From: Porticoccaceae bacterium UBA1989
Lineage (GTDB): Bacteria; Pseudomonadota; Gammaproteobacteria; Pseudomonadales; Porticoccaceae
DNA: 6,679 nucleotides
Assembly: GCA_002335945.1 (NCBI GenBank)
Contig: DDDD01000115.1
Location: forward strand, 4,276 to 10,954
Direction of reading: 5' to 3'
In this document: piece after piece, positions 1 through 6,362 of the stretch
Layout: each line of letters starts with the position of its first letter
Position numbering within the stretch: position 1 is the first letter of the stretch
Program-made: the position numbers and the translations under genes
The notes under the pieces: generated by a model
Seen by the model: the letters and a program-made list of their open reading frames with translations, nothing else
Told to the model about the DNA's origin: nothing
Database searches by the model: none

Positions 1-737
1 CCACCTATCCAACGATCGTAGTTGTTGGTTTTATTTTGCATATATTCCTTTACGATTGGGTGCGGCAAGATTAAAAAGCTTTCGTCGCGCAATCCTTCGA
101 TAACGGTTTCTGCCAGCTCTTCTGGTTCGATCATGCCGTTGTTTGCGGCGGCCGCAACGGCGTCATTTTCGACGGCGGTCATGGCGGTGCGCACGGCCTG
201 TGGGCACAGCATGGAAACGCCTATGCCTTCATGTTTGTGATGAATAGCCAGCCATTCGCCAAAGCCTACGGCGGCATGTTTGGTGACGCCGTAAGCGGCA
301 CCACCAATTTGATTGAGCAGGCCTGCGGCAGATGAGGTGTTGAGGAAGTAGCCACTGCCCCGCTCGACCATGCGCGGCACTAGGTGCCGGGCGGCGTAGA
401 CATGGGACATGACGTTGATATCCCAGATGGACTGCCACTGTTCGTTGGGCGAATGAATACTCTCGCCATAGCCAACACCGGCATTGCAACAAAACAGGTC
501 GATGGGACCTATGTTAGCTTCGGTGTCTTCGATGATGCGGGCGGTGTCTTCTTCTTTGGCGACGTCGGCCATCATGGCCACGCCGCCAATCATGTCGGCG
601 GTCTCTTGGGCGTTGGCTAGGTTGATGTCGGCGCAGACGATTTGTTTGGCGCCTTCGGCGTGAAAACGCACGGCTAGTGCACGGCCTATGCCGCTGCCTG
701 CGCCGGTGATCACGACTATTTTATCTTGTAGTTCCAT
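1..737 (-). CDS. SDR family NAD(P)-dependent oxidoreductase (3' end outside window)
   Basis: Classical short-chain dehydrogenase/reductase, read from the reverse complement; 245 residues are visible and the C-terminus lies beyond base 1. The family interconverts alcohols and ketones in the cytoplasm using a nicotinamide cofactor. Seen: Rossmann motif TGAGSGIG (residues 11-18), the NAG motif (85-87), and the catalytic set N108, S136, Y149 and K153 in the standard 13- and 4-residue spacing. Asp37 at the end of the second beta strand (CAD) normally selects NAD(H) over NADP(H). The start follows a good ribosome site (AAGGGGAAG, about 741-752 on this strand). SDRs of this type are usually 250-270 residues, so little is missing. 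It lies 42 bases downstream of the flavin oxidoreductase gene and is probably cotranscribed with it. The substrate cannot be inferred. Family call is secure, specific function is not. Confidence 0.93.
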   Translation of the reverse strand, partial: MELQDKIVVITGAGSGIGRALAVRFHAEGAKQIVCADINLANAQETADMIGGVAMMADVAKEEDTARIIEDTEANIGPIDLFCCNAGVGYGESIHSPNEQWQSIWDINVMSHVYAARHLVPRMVERGSGYFLNTSSAAGLLNQIGGAAYGVTKHAAVGFGEWLAIHHKHEGIGVSMLCPQAVRTAMTAVENDAVAAAANNGMIEPEELAETVIEGLRDESFLILPHPIVKEYMQNKTNNYDRWIG

Positions 738-779
738 ATTCTTCCCCTTTTGCTTTTAAGTGCGCTGTCTCGCTTGCGT

Positions 780-1889
780 TTAAATTAACTCGCCCAGATG
801 TTCTTTGCGGAATGGTTTTAGGTCGTCCATTCGTTTGGCTTCGACCAGATTAACCCAGTCTGGGTTTGAAATCAGGGCGCGGCCTACAGCGACTAGATCA
901 AACTCGTCTTGGTCTAGGCGGTGTAGCAAGGTGTCTAGGCTGGCGGGGTCGGCTTCTTTAAAATGGGCTTCGCCCGGCTTGGGGGTAAAGTCTGCATCCA
1001 GACCTACGCTGCCTACAGTGATAGCTGGCTTGCCAGTAATCTGCTGAGTCCAGCCTGCTAGGTTTAGTTCACTGCCTTCAAATTCGGGCTCCCAGAAGCG
1101 TCTCTGTGAGCAATGGAATATATCGACCCCGGCGTCAGACAGTGGCATAAGGAAGCGCTCTAGCTCTTCTTGGGTGACGGCTAGGCGTGCGGTGTAATCC
1201 TGCTGCTTCCACTGGGACCAGCGCAAAATAATGGGGAAGTCTGGGCCAACGGCGGCGCGAACTGCGCTAATGACTTCTACGGCAAAACGACCACGATTTT
1301 CTATGGAGCCAGCATAATGATCGTCACGCTGGTTGGTGCCTTCCCAGAAAAACTGATCTATCAGGTAACCATGGGCACCGTGTAGCTCAACCGCATCACA
1401 GCCAATGGCTTTGGCATCGGCGGCAGATTGAGCAAAGGCGGCAACTACATCGTCTATATCTTGCTGGGTCATAACATGGCGATTGGCCTTGCCCGGTACA
1501 TTCATGCCTGAGGGGCCGTAGCCCGGCACATCACCTTCGGGCATTGTGCCTGCTTTACGCACGGCGCCTACATGCCATAATTGGGGCGCTATTTTGCCCC
1601 CGGCGGCATGTACAGCGTCGACGACTTTCTTCCAGCCGGCCAGTCGCGCTTCACCATAAAAATAAGGTACGCCGGGATAGCCACTGGCGCCCTCGTGACC
1701 AACACAGGTGCCTTCGGTAATCACCAGACCCACACCACCTTCGGCACGGCGACGGTAGTAGTCCACCACGTTGTCACCCGGAATATTGTCGTTGGGCGAG
1801 AAGTTTCTGGTCATGGGGGCCATCACAATACGGTTTTTTAGCTGCAGGTTACCCAGTTGGAATGGCTTGAATAAGGCGTTGTCGGTCAT
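780..1889 (-). CDS. Old Yellow Enzyme family NADH:flavin oxidoreductase
   Basis: FMN-dependent (beta/alpha)8-barrel ene-reductase of the Old Yellow Enzyme family, 369 residues, typical of the single-domain form without the extra iron-sulfur/FAD domains of 2,4-dienoyl-CoA reductase. The family reduces electron-poor C=C bonds, such as enones, with NAD(P)H. Seen: N-terminal LKNRIVMAPMTR with T27 where OYE1 has Thr37 (YqjM-like enzymes have Cys); Q103/W105 in QLWHVG; substrate-binding pair H170 and H173 in HGAHGYL; Y175 at the position of the OYE1 proton donor Tyr196; YAGSIENRGRF (192-202); and the C-terminal phosphate-binding AVGRALISNPD (G336, R337). These match the classical OYE group. The ATG is preceded by only a weak purine-rich site (AGAGACC), but the N-terminal motif fixes the start. 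It is the middle gene of a leftward trio, 19 bases after the two-helix protein. The natural substrate is unknown. Confidence 0.95.
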   Translation of the reverse strand: MTDNALFKPFQLGNLQLKNRIVMAPMTRNFSPNDNIPGDNVVDYYRRRAEGGVGLVITEGTCVGHEGASGYPGVPYFYGEARLAGWKKVVDAVHAAGGKIAPQLWHVGAVRKAGTMPEGDVPGYGPSGMNVPGKANRHVMTQQDIDDVVAAFAQSAADAKAIGCDAVELHGAHGYLIDQFFWEGTNQRDDHYAGSIENRGRFAVEVISAVRAAVGPDFPIILRWSQWKQQDYTARLAVTQEELERFLMPLSDAGVDIFHCSQRRFWEPEFEGSELNLAGWTQQITGKPAITVGSVGLDADFTPKPGEAHFKEADPASLDTLLHRLDQDEFDLVAVGRALISNPDWVNLVEAKRMDDLKPFRKEHLGELI

Positions 1890-1908
1890 AGTGGTCTCTG
1901 TATTTTTA

Positions 1909-2499
1909 TTATAAGAATGCGATTTGAGTTAGGGCGGCTATTAAGGCCAGCCCCATGGCTAACAGTACCCGCGGCGAGCCCATGAGCAAGCTGGTGGTGG
2001 CGGGAAAGGCGAAGGTTTTTTCCAGTGCGGCGAGCTTGTTGCCATGATGCTCACTACCAAAGGTGTCTAGCAATGTCTCGGCAAAGTCGCGGCGGCTGCG
2101 GTAGCGCACTATGCCGGATGAGGTCCAGTTGTCTGCCTGCTCGCAGTGCAGGTTTTCAATGTTTTTTGCCTTGGCATTGGCTATAAAAAACGGGTGGCCT
2201 GCCCGCTTTAACATGCCGGCCATAAAGACTTTGGAGTAGCTCTGCAGCAGCTTGGCTGATTCGCGCTTGGGTGACTTAAGCTCTAGGAGGTTGACCATAA
2301 ACCATTCACGGCCATCGTCTTTGGCTAGGAACTGATGAAGATTGCCCAGCTTATCAGCGGGCAATCCAGCGGCTTCGAAGCGCTGCATGTACTGCTCGAC
2401 GTCTGTTGCAGATAGCTTGCCCTTCAGGCCTACATACCAGACCCAAAATACGGCATAGATGACTGCGGCTGTACCCCAGACTATGGTTGCTGTTATCAA
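1909..2499 (-). CDS. Small protein with N- and C-terminal membrane helices and a DUF1330-like core (function unknown)
   Basis: I do not recognise this 196-residue protein by name. Seen: a hydrophobic, Trp-rich segment at residues 4-23, a mostly soluble stretch of about 150 residues, and a second hydrophobic segment at about 178-195, so both ends could be in the membrane with the core on one side. The core has EWFMVNLLELK (65-75) followed later by IVRYRSRRDFAE (130-141). These resemble the strand motifs of DUF1330-type dimeric alpha/beta-barrel (ferredoxin-like) domains, but this is inferred from pattern memory and is weak. The start is TTG at 2499-2497: no in-frame ATG lies between it and the upstream stop at about 2566-2568, a GGGGG ribosome site sits 4 bases before it, and the next in-frame Met (residue 38) would remove the first helix. 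It is first in the leftward trio, 19 bases before the flavin oxidoreductase gene. An accessory or substrate-handling role is a guess. Confidence 0.8.
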   Translation of the reverse strand: MITATIVWGTAAVIYAVFWVWYVGLKGKLSATDVEQYMQRFEAAGLPADKLGNLHQFLAKDDGREWFMVNLLELKSPKRESAKLLQSYSKVFMAGMLKRAGHPFFIANAKAKNIENLHCEQADNWTSSGIVRYRSRRDFAETLLDTFGSEHHGNKLAALEKTFAFPATTSLLMGSPRVLLAMGLALIAALTQIAFL

Positions 2500-2503
2500 A
2501 AAA

Positions 2504-2509
2504 CCCCCT
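2504..2509 (-). promoter_or_regulatory. Ribosome binding site deciding the TTG start
   Basis: AGGGGG on the minus strand lies 4 bases upstream of the TTG at 2499. The only other candidate starts are far inside the gene, so this site supports TTG as the true start of the 196-residue protein. A run of six T bases separates it from the final G of the start codon. Confidence 0.55.
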
Positions 2510-2648
2510 ATGACTGCTATATTTGTGCTGTTTTTATTGGCGGCTGCCCTGTAACTACCCGTTAACTACGCTGCCACGCTTAGCAATTAACCGCTCCACT
2601 ATGCCTACTAATGGCGGTCTTTGCTCTGCAAATGGCGAATGCCGAGTC

Positions 2649-2686
2649 ACAGATAGCAGCAGCAGGCACAAACCTGCTATTTCTGT
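2649..2686. repeat. Bulged inverted repeat in the divergent intergenic region
   Basis: Left arm ACAGATAGCAG (2649-2659) pairs with right arm CTGCTATTTCTGT (2674-2686) to give 11 base pairs with a two-base bulge on the right arm and a 14-base loop. The inner ATAGCAG/CTGCTAT core is perfect over 7 bases. A competing pairing, AGCAGG with CCTGCT, is also possible within it. There is no T-run directly after it and no gene ends here, so it is not an obvious terminator. It could be an operator or a leader structure. Confidence 0.4.
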
Positions 2687-2766
2687 TCGATTGCAACGGT
2701 GTATTTACCCATGACCGGCTGGACTTTCTTTTTATGTTGCATTGCTCCTGAAGTCTTATTAACTCC

Positions 2767-2783
2767 GATATACTCGATATATC
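2767..2783. promoter_or_regulatory. Operator-like AT-rich dyad upstream of the acyl-CoA synthetase gene
   Basis: GATATA (2767-2772) and TATATC (2778-2783) are perfect inverted arms around the 5-base spacer CTCGA, about 90 bases upstream of the ligase start. The size and symmetry are like a binding site for a dimeric repressor such as a TetR- or GntR-type regulator, classes that commonly control fatty-acid and CoA-ligase genes. No regulator gene is in the window. AT-rich dyads of this length also occur by chance, so this is tentative. Confidence 0.3.
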
Positions 2784-2872
2784 TGGCGCAGGTTTTATAT
2801 TGTCATTGGCGGTGCCATAATAAACCAGCACAACAGAATTTCAATAATTATTATAAATAGCAGGGGTATCAG

Positions 2873-4681
2873 ATGAGCAAGATCGTGGAGTTTTTTAGAG
2901 TGCTATGGAATTTCTTCCAAGCCGCACCCACATTAATTTTCTTTAAGCCTCCTGCTGACGATGAAAAGTCGTCGCTTGGTTTGATGTTTCAAACCACCGC
3001 GGCCAAGTTCAGTAATAAGTCGGCCATTGTCTGTGGCGACTCTGAACTAACCTGGGGTGAGTTTAATGCCCTCACTAACCAATATGCTCACAGCCTTAAA
3101 AGCCAGGGTGTGAAGCGCGGCGACTGTGTGGCGGTGCTGATTGAAAACCGTACTGAGTTGCTGTGCAGTATTTTTGCTCTGGCCAAAATGGGTGCGACTG
3201 CCGGTATGGTTAATACCGGCCTAACTGACCGCCCTCTGGCCCATTGCATCAATATAGTCGAGTCGACAAAATGCTTGGTGGGTCAGGAACTGCTGGCAGC
3301 TGTAACCGGCGTTAAAGGCGATTTAACACTACAGGACAAGGACTATCTGTGGGTCGCTGACCCGCTTATAAGTGCTGAGGCGCCCGACTGGGCAACAGAT
3401 TTCAGTGCTACGGTGGCTGATATGCCAACCGAAAACCTGCCCGAGACTGATGAAATTGTGGCGGGGGAAATTGCTCTGTACATCTTTACCTCTGGCACCA
3501 CGGGCCTGCCTAAGCCTGCGGTTATCTACCACCGCAAAATTATGTCGGCGGCCAAGCCCTATTCCACCGTGGGCTTTCATGCCAAGCCTTCGGACCGCAT
3601 GTATATTTGCCTGCCGCTGTACCATGCCACGGGCTTTTTGCTCGGCATTGGTAGCTGTCTATATTCTGGCGCGTCGATGTTTGTTCGCCGCCGCTTTTCT
3701 GCTACGCAGTTTTGGCCTGAGGTGCAAAAGCACCAGACTACGCTGTTTGTGTATGTGGGTGAGCTGTGCCGCTATTTGGCTATGGCACCAGAATGCCCAG
3801 ATGAAAAGAACAACCCCCTTAAAACCATGCTGGGCAATGGCTTGCGCCCGGATATCTGGGGTACCTTTCGCAATCGCTTTGGCGTTAAGCGCATTACCGA
3901 GATTTATGGTTCCAGTGAAGGCAATGTGTCGTTCCTGAATATCCTCAACAAAGAATCTACCATTGGCACTGGCTCTGTCGTGGTAATGCTGGTGAAGTAC
4001 GATATTGAGAATGATGAAATTGTGCTCGATGAAAATGGCAAGGTGATTGAAGTTGGGCTGGGCGAGCCCGGGCTGATGCTGGGCCAGATTGATGCTCGAT
4101 ACAAGTTTGATGGCTATAAAAATAAAGAAGCCACTAACGACAAGATTCTTACAAACCTAAAAGAGCCAGGCGACCGCTGGTTTAATACCGGCGATCTGAT
4201 TCGCATGATTGATGTGGGCTTTGCGATGGGCATGCCCCATTATCAGTTTGTCGATCGTGTGGGCGACACCTTTAGATGGCGCGCTGAAAATGTGTCAACC
4301 AATGAGGTGGGCGAAATTTTAAATGCCTGCGAGCAAGTTGAAATTAGCAATGTCTACGGCGTTGAAATACCGGGCGCTGAAGGCAAAGCTGGCATGGCGG
4401 CCATTACCTTAAAACCGGGCCAAACATTCGATGCTGCGGCCTTTACCGAATACGCTGATCGCGAACTTCCCGCCTTTGCCCGCCCAGTATTTGTGCGTAT
4501 TGAAGACGAACAGGACACGACAGGAACCTTTAAGCTGTTTAAGGGCGCGCTGAAAAAGCAGGCCTATCATCTGGATCAGGTGGACCAACCTATTTATGTG
4601 CGCCAGCCAAAATCGGCGCAGTACGAGTTGTTGGATCAGGCGTTTTATCAGCAGCTGATTAATGGACAGGGTGGCTATTAA
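2873..4681 (+). CDS. Long-chain acyl-CoA synthetase, FATP/FadD6-like
   Basis: ATP-dependent acyl-CoA ligase of the adenylate-forming superfamily, 602 residues. It activates a carboxylic acid through an acyl-adenylate to the CoA thioester. Seen in order: an N-terminal hydrophobic/aromatic stretch (about residues 5-25) that may associate with the membrane; the ATP-binding loop TSGTTGLPK (206-214); IYGSSEGN (344-351); NTGDL with the ribose-binding D441; the FATP/VLACS-type signature DRVGDTFRWRAENVSTNEV (461-479); and TGTFK with K554 at the usual catalytic-lysine region. The FATP signature separates it from classical FadD and places it with fatty-acid transport protein/FadD6-type ligases, which act on long or very long chains and on bile-acid-like substrates. 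Within that signature the usual Gly before Glu-Asn is Ala471. The start has a good ribosome site, AGGGG at 2862-2866, 6 bases before ATG. It is first in the rightward set, with the isomerase following after 135 bases. Exact substrate unknown. Confidence 0.94.
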   Translation: MSKIVEFFRVLWNFFQAAPTLIFFKPPADDEKSSLGLMFQTTAAKFSNKSAIVCGDSELTWGEFNALTNQYAHSLKSQGVKRGDCVAVLIENRTELLCSIFALAKMGATAGMVNTGLTDRPLAHCINIVESTKCLVGQELLAAVTGVKGDLTLQDKDYLWVADPLISAEAPDWATDFSATVADMPTENLPETDEIVAGEIALYIFTSGTTGLPKPAVIYHRKIMSAAKPYSTVGFHAKPSDRMYICLPLYHATGFLLGIGSCLYSGASMFVRRRFSATQFWPEVQKHQTTLFVYVGELCRYLAMAPECPDEKNNPLKTMLGNGLRPDIWGTFRNRFGVKRITEIYGSSEGNVSFLNILNKESTIGTGSVVVMLVKYDIENDEIVLDENGKVIEVGLGEPGLMLGQIDARYKFDGYKNKEATNDKILTNLKEPGDRWFNTGDLIRMIDVGFAMGMPHYQFVDRVGDTFRWRAENVSTNEVGEILNACEQVEISNVYGVEIPGAEGKAGMAAITLKPGQTFDAAAFTEYADRELPAFARPVFVRIEDEQDTTGTFKLFKGALKKQAYHLDQVDQPIYVRQPKSAQYELLDQAFYQQLINGQGGY

Positions 4682-4741
4682 AAAGAGCCACCAACTTTAA
4701 AGCGACTTACTCTGATTGATTTCGATACGGCCTCTTTTTTT
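4680..4741 (+). terminator. Possible weak or partial terminator after the acyl-CoA synthetase gene
   Basis: AAAAAGAGCC (4680-4689, overlapping the stop codon) pairs with GGCCTCTTTTT (4729-4739) to form a 10-base-pair stem with one bulged C (4731). The T-run extends to 4741. The loop is long at 39 bases and half the stem is A-T, so termination would probably be incomplete. It may lower expression of the downstream isomerase and SDR genes relative to the ligase. Confidence 0.35.
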
Positions 4742-4816
4742 GTGAGTGGCCGTTAAGCAAACGTTGACTCAATATAAAACAGCAAAAAGAGCGCGACTAA
4801 AAGGCTGAATAAAAAA

Positions 4817-5506
4817 ATGACTACAATGAATCTTGCCCTTAAAGACGGCATCCATATTCTGACCCTGACCAATGGCGACGATGACAATAGATTTACCACT
4901 CCTGTTGTAAAGGACTATCTGGCGGCTTTGGATGCGGTTGAGGGCTATAAGGGCAACACTGCGCTTATACTGACCAGCGAGCACGAAAAGACATTCTCTA
5001 CGGGCATTAATCTCGACTGGCTTACCCAGCAGGATCCTGCGGGAAAAGCTGAGTTCTTAGTTGTGTTTGAAACCTTGCTCTGCCGTTTTGCATTACTTCG
5101 CGCCCCGACGGTGGCCTGTATTAATGGCAATGCCTACGCCGGCGGTGGTATTTTAGCCGCTGCAGCGGACTACCGTATTATGCGTTCTGATCGCGGTCGC
5201 TTTTGTTTTCCGGAAGTGAATATTAATATTCCTTTTACTCAGGTCACTAACGACATTGTGCATCTGCTACCCAATAAGCATGCCCTTAAAAATATGATGC
5301 TGACCGGGATTGCCTATACCGGCGAGCAGTGCGTTGAGCTCAATATTGTCGAGGCGATTTTTCCCTCTGAGAAATTACAGGGTGCTGCCTTTGAGCTGGC
5401 TAAAACCCTCGCCAGCAAGGATCGCAACACCTACAGCACCATTCGCAATCTGATGAGACCGGCTATTTCGGTTCATCTACACCAGCTAACAGATTCAAAA
5501 TCATAA
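4817..5506 (+). CDS. Enoyl-CoA hydratase/isomerase family protein, probable delta3-delta2-enoyl-CoA isomerase type
   Basis: Crotonase-fold protein of 229 residues, slightly shorter than the usual 240-260. The family stabilises a CoA-thioester enolate in an oxyanion hole. Seen: the first oxyanion region KTFSTGINLDWL (58-69) and the second, NGNAYAGGGILAAAADY (103-119). Aligned to rat enoyl-CoA hydratase, the first catalytic Glu (Glu144, in GGGCEL) is replaced by Leu113, whereas the second (Glu164, in PEI) is kept as E133 in FPEVNINIPF, exactly 20 residues on. One Glu at this place is the pattern of double-bond isomerases rather than hydratases, so shifting a 3-enoyl-CoA to a 2-enoyl-CoA is the best inference. 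ATG at 4817 is preceded only by a weak AAAAGG about 12 bases away; an in-frame ATG at 4826 is an alternative. It ends in tandem TAA codons, and the SDR gene begins 19 bases later. Specific substrate unknown. Confidence 0.88.
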   Translation: MTTMNLALKDGIHILTLTNGDDDNRFTTPVVKDYLAALDAVEGYKGNTALILTSEHEKTFSTGINLDWLTQQDPAGKAEFLVVFETLLCRFALLRAPTVACINGNAYAGGGILAAAADYRIMRSDRGRFCFPEVNINIPFTQVTNDIVHLLPNKHALKNMMLTGIAYTGEQCVELNIVEAIFPSEKLQGAAFELAKTLASKDRNTYSTIRNLMRPAISVHLHQLTDSKS

Positions 5507-5525
5507 TAACCAACTGGAGAAAACC

Positions 5526-6290
5526 ATGGGTACCAAGCTATTTGATTTAACGGGAAAAGTTGCATTAGTCACCGGCGCAAGTCGCGGTATTGGCGAAGCC
5601 ATTGCCAAGCTACTGGCAGAACAGGGTGCTCATGTGATTGTTTCGAGCCGAAAAATAGATGGCTGTCAGGTCGTTGCTGATGCCATTACTGCGGCTGGCG
5701 GCAGTGCTGAGGCCCTCGCTTGCCATGTGGGTAATATGAGTGATATTGAAGCCTGCTTTGCACATATTAAACAGATGCACGGCAAGCTGGATATCCTGAT
5801 TAATAATGCGGCAACCAATCCTTACTTTGGTGATATCTTGGATACGGATCTCGGCGCTTACACTAAAACAGTGGACGTGAATATTCGCGGCTATTTCTTT
5901 ATGTGTGTAGAGGGTGGCAAGATGATGCGCGATAACGGCGGCGGTTCTATTGTCAATACGGCGTCGATTAATGCACTGCGGCCTGGCCCGTTACAGGGCA
6001 TCTATTCTATTAGTAAGGCCGCCGTTGTGAATATGACGAAAGCCTTTGCCAAAGAATGTGGCCAACATAATATTCGTGTAAATGCCCTACTTCCAGGCAT
6101 GACCAAAACGGCCTTTGCCGGCGCCCTTTTCAGCGATGAAAAAATCTACAAGCAGGCGATTGCGACTATTCCTATGCACCGTCATGCTGAACCCGAAGAG
6201 ATGGCGGGTACGGTTCTGTATCTGGTATCGGATGCAGCGAGCTATACCAATGGTGAATGTATTGTGGTTGATGGTGGTTTGACGCTATAG
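5526..6290 (+). CDS. SDR family oxidoreductase (likely NADP-preferring)
   Basis: Complete classical short-chain dehydrogenase/reductase of 254 residues, the usual family length. Seen: TGASRGIG (16-23); NNAAT (93-97); catalytic N119, S147, Y160 and K164 in standard spacing; the PG motif after strand six (LLPGMTKT); and the C-terminal YTNGECIVVDGGLTL tail typical of 3-oxoacyl-ACP reductase/FabG-like and 3-hydroxyacyl-type SDRs. Arg20 in the glycine motif and Arg42 after the second strand (SSRK) favour NADP(H), in contrast to the Asp37 of the SDR at the left end. A strong ribosome site, TGGAGA (5515-5520), lies 5 bases before ATG. It is the last gene of the rightward set and probably acts on a hydroxyl/keto intermediate of the CoA-activated substrate. 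Whether it acts on CoA esters or free alcohols cannot be told from sequence. No T-rich terminator follows until 6363. Confidence 0.95.
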   Translation: MGTKLFDLTGKVALVTGASRGIGEAIAKLLAEQGAHVIVSSRKIDGCQVVADAITAAGGSAEALACHVGNMSDIEACFAHIKQMHGKLDILINNAATNPYFGDILDTDLGAYTKTVDVNIRGYFFMCVEGGKMMRDNGGGSIVNTASINALRPGPLQGIYSISKAAVVNMTKAFAKECGQHNIRVNALLPGMTKTAFAGALFSDEKIYKQAIATIPMHRHAEPEEMAGTVLYLVSDAASYTNGECIVVDGGLTL

Positions 6291-6331
6291 CTTTTAGATG
6301 ATGGCTTTTAGGCTATCGGTTTAGGGCTATC
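6290..6331 (+). repeat. Degenerate 14-base tandem repeat, about three units
   Basis: Units start at 6290, 6304 and 6318. GCTTTTAG occurs at 6290-6297 and 6304-6311, and GGCTATCG at 6311-6318 and 6325-6332, each pair exactly 14 bases apart. The third unit is diverged (GGTTTAGGGCTATC). The array begins on the last base of the SDR stop codon (TAG, 6288-6290) and runs into a weak hairpin (AGGG/CCCT and CTATC/GATAG, 6323-6349). It is probably a slippage-derived repeat with no known role. Confidence 0.45.
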
Positions 6332-6362
6332 GCATTGATAGAAAGCCCTTAGCCCGCAAACT

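Larger units (their letters stand above)
2500..2872. other. Divergent intergenic region, no gene seen
   Basis: These 373 bases separate the leftward and rightward gene sets and should hold both promoters. Short open frames exist (plus 2523-2714, minus 2580-2831), but they lack ribosome sites and recognisable protein character. I could not identify a -35/-10 pair with consensus spacing on either strand: TTGTCA at 2800-2805 and CATAAT at 2816-2821 are only 10 bases apart. The last 60 bases before 2873 are AT-rich. A hairpin and an operator-like dyad inside this gap are listed separately. Confidence 0.6.

Noticed and set aside
1581..1841. An 86-residue open frame on the plus strand opposite the flavin oxidoreductase
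   Set aside because: Antisense shadow of a well-supported gene; it has no ribosome site or family resemblance. The same applies to plus-strand frames at 22-240, 384-620 and 805-1047.
2561..2591. GTTAA ... TTAAC inverted repeat near the leftward gene start
   Set aside because: Arms of only 5 bases with a 21-base spacer are expected by chance in a region of this size.
2800..2821. Possible sigma-70 promoter, TTGTCA and CATAAT, upstream of the ligase
   Set aside because: The two boxes are only 10 bases apart, far from the usual 16-18, so they cannot act as a pair.
2580..2831. An 83-residue open frame on the minus strand in the divergent gap (and a 63-residue one on plus, 2523-2714)
   Set aside because: No ribosome site, no recognisable motif, and the composition looks like translated non-coding DNA. 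It would also overlap the candidate regulatory repeats.
3372..3938. A 188-residue open frame on the plus strand inside the acyl-CoA synthetase gene
   Set aside because: It lies wholly within the ligase reading frame region, has a Cys/Arg/Leu-rich composition typical of a shifted frame, and shows no domain, while the ligase frame carries all its family motifs.
4764..4778. TTGACT with a following TATAAA as a promoter for the isomerase gene
   Set aside because: TATAAA (4773-4778) begins only 3 bases after TTGACT, and no -10-like box lies 16-18 bases downstream of TTGACT.
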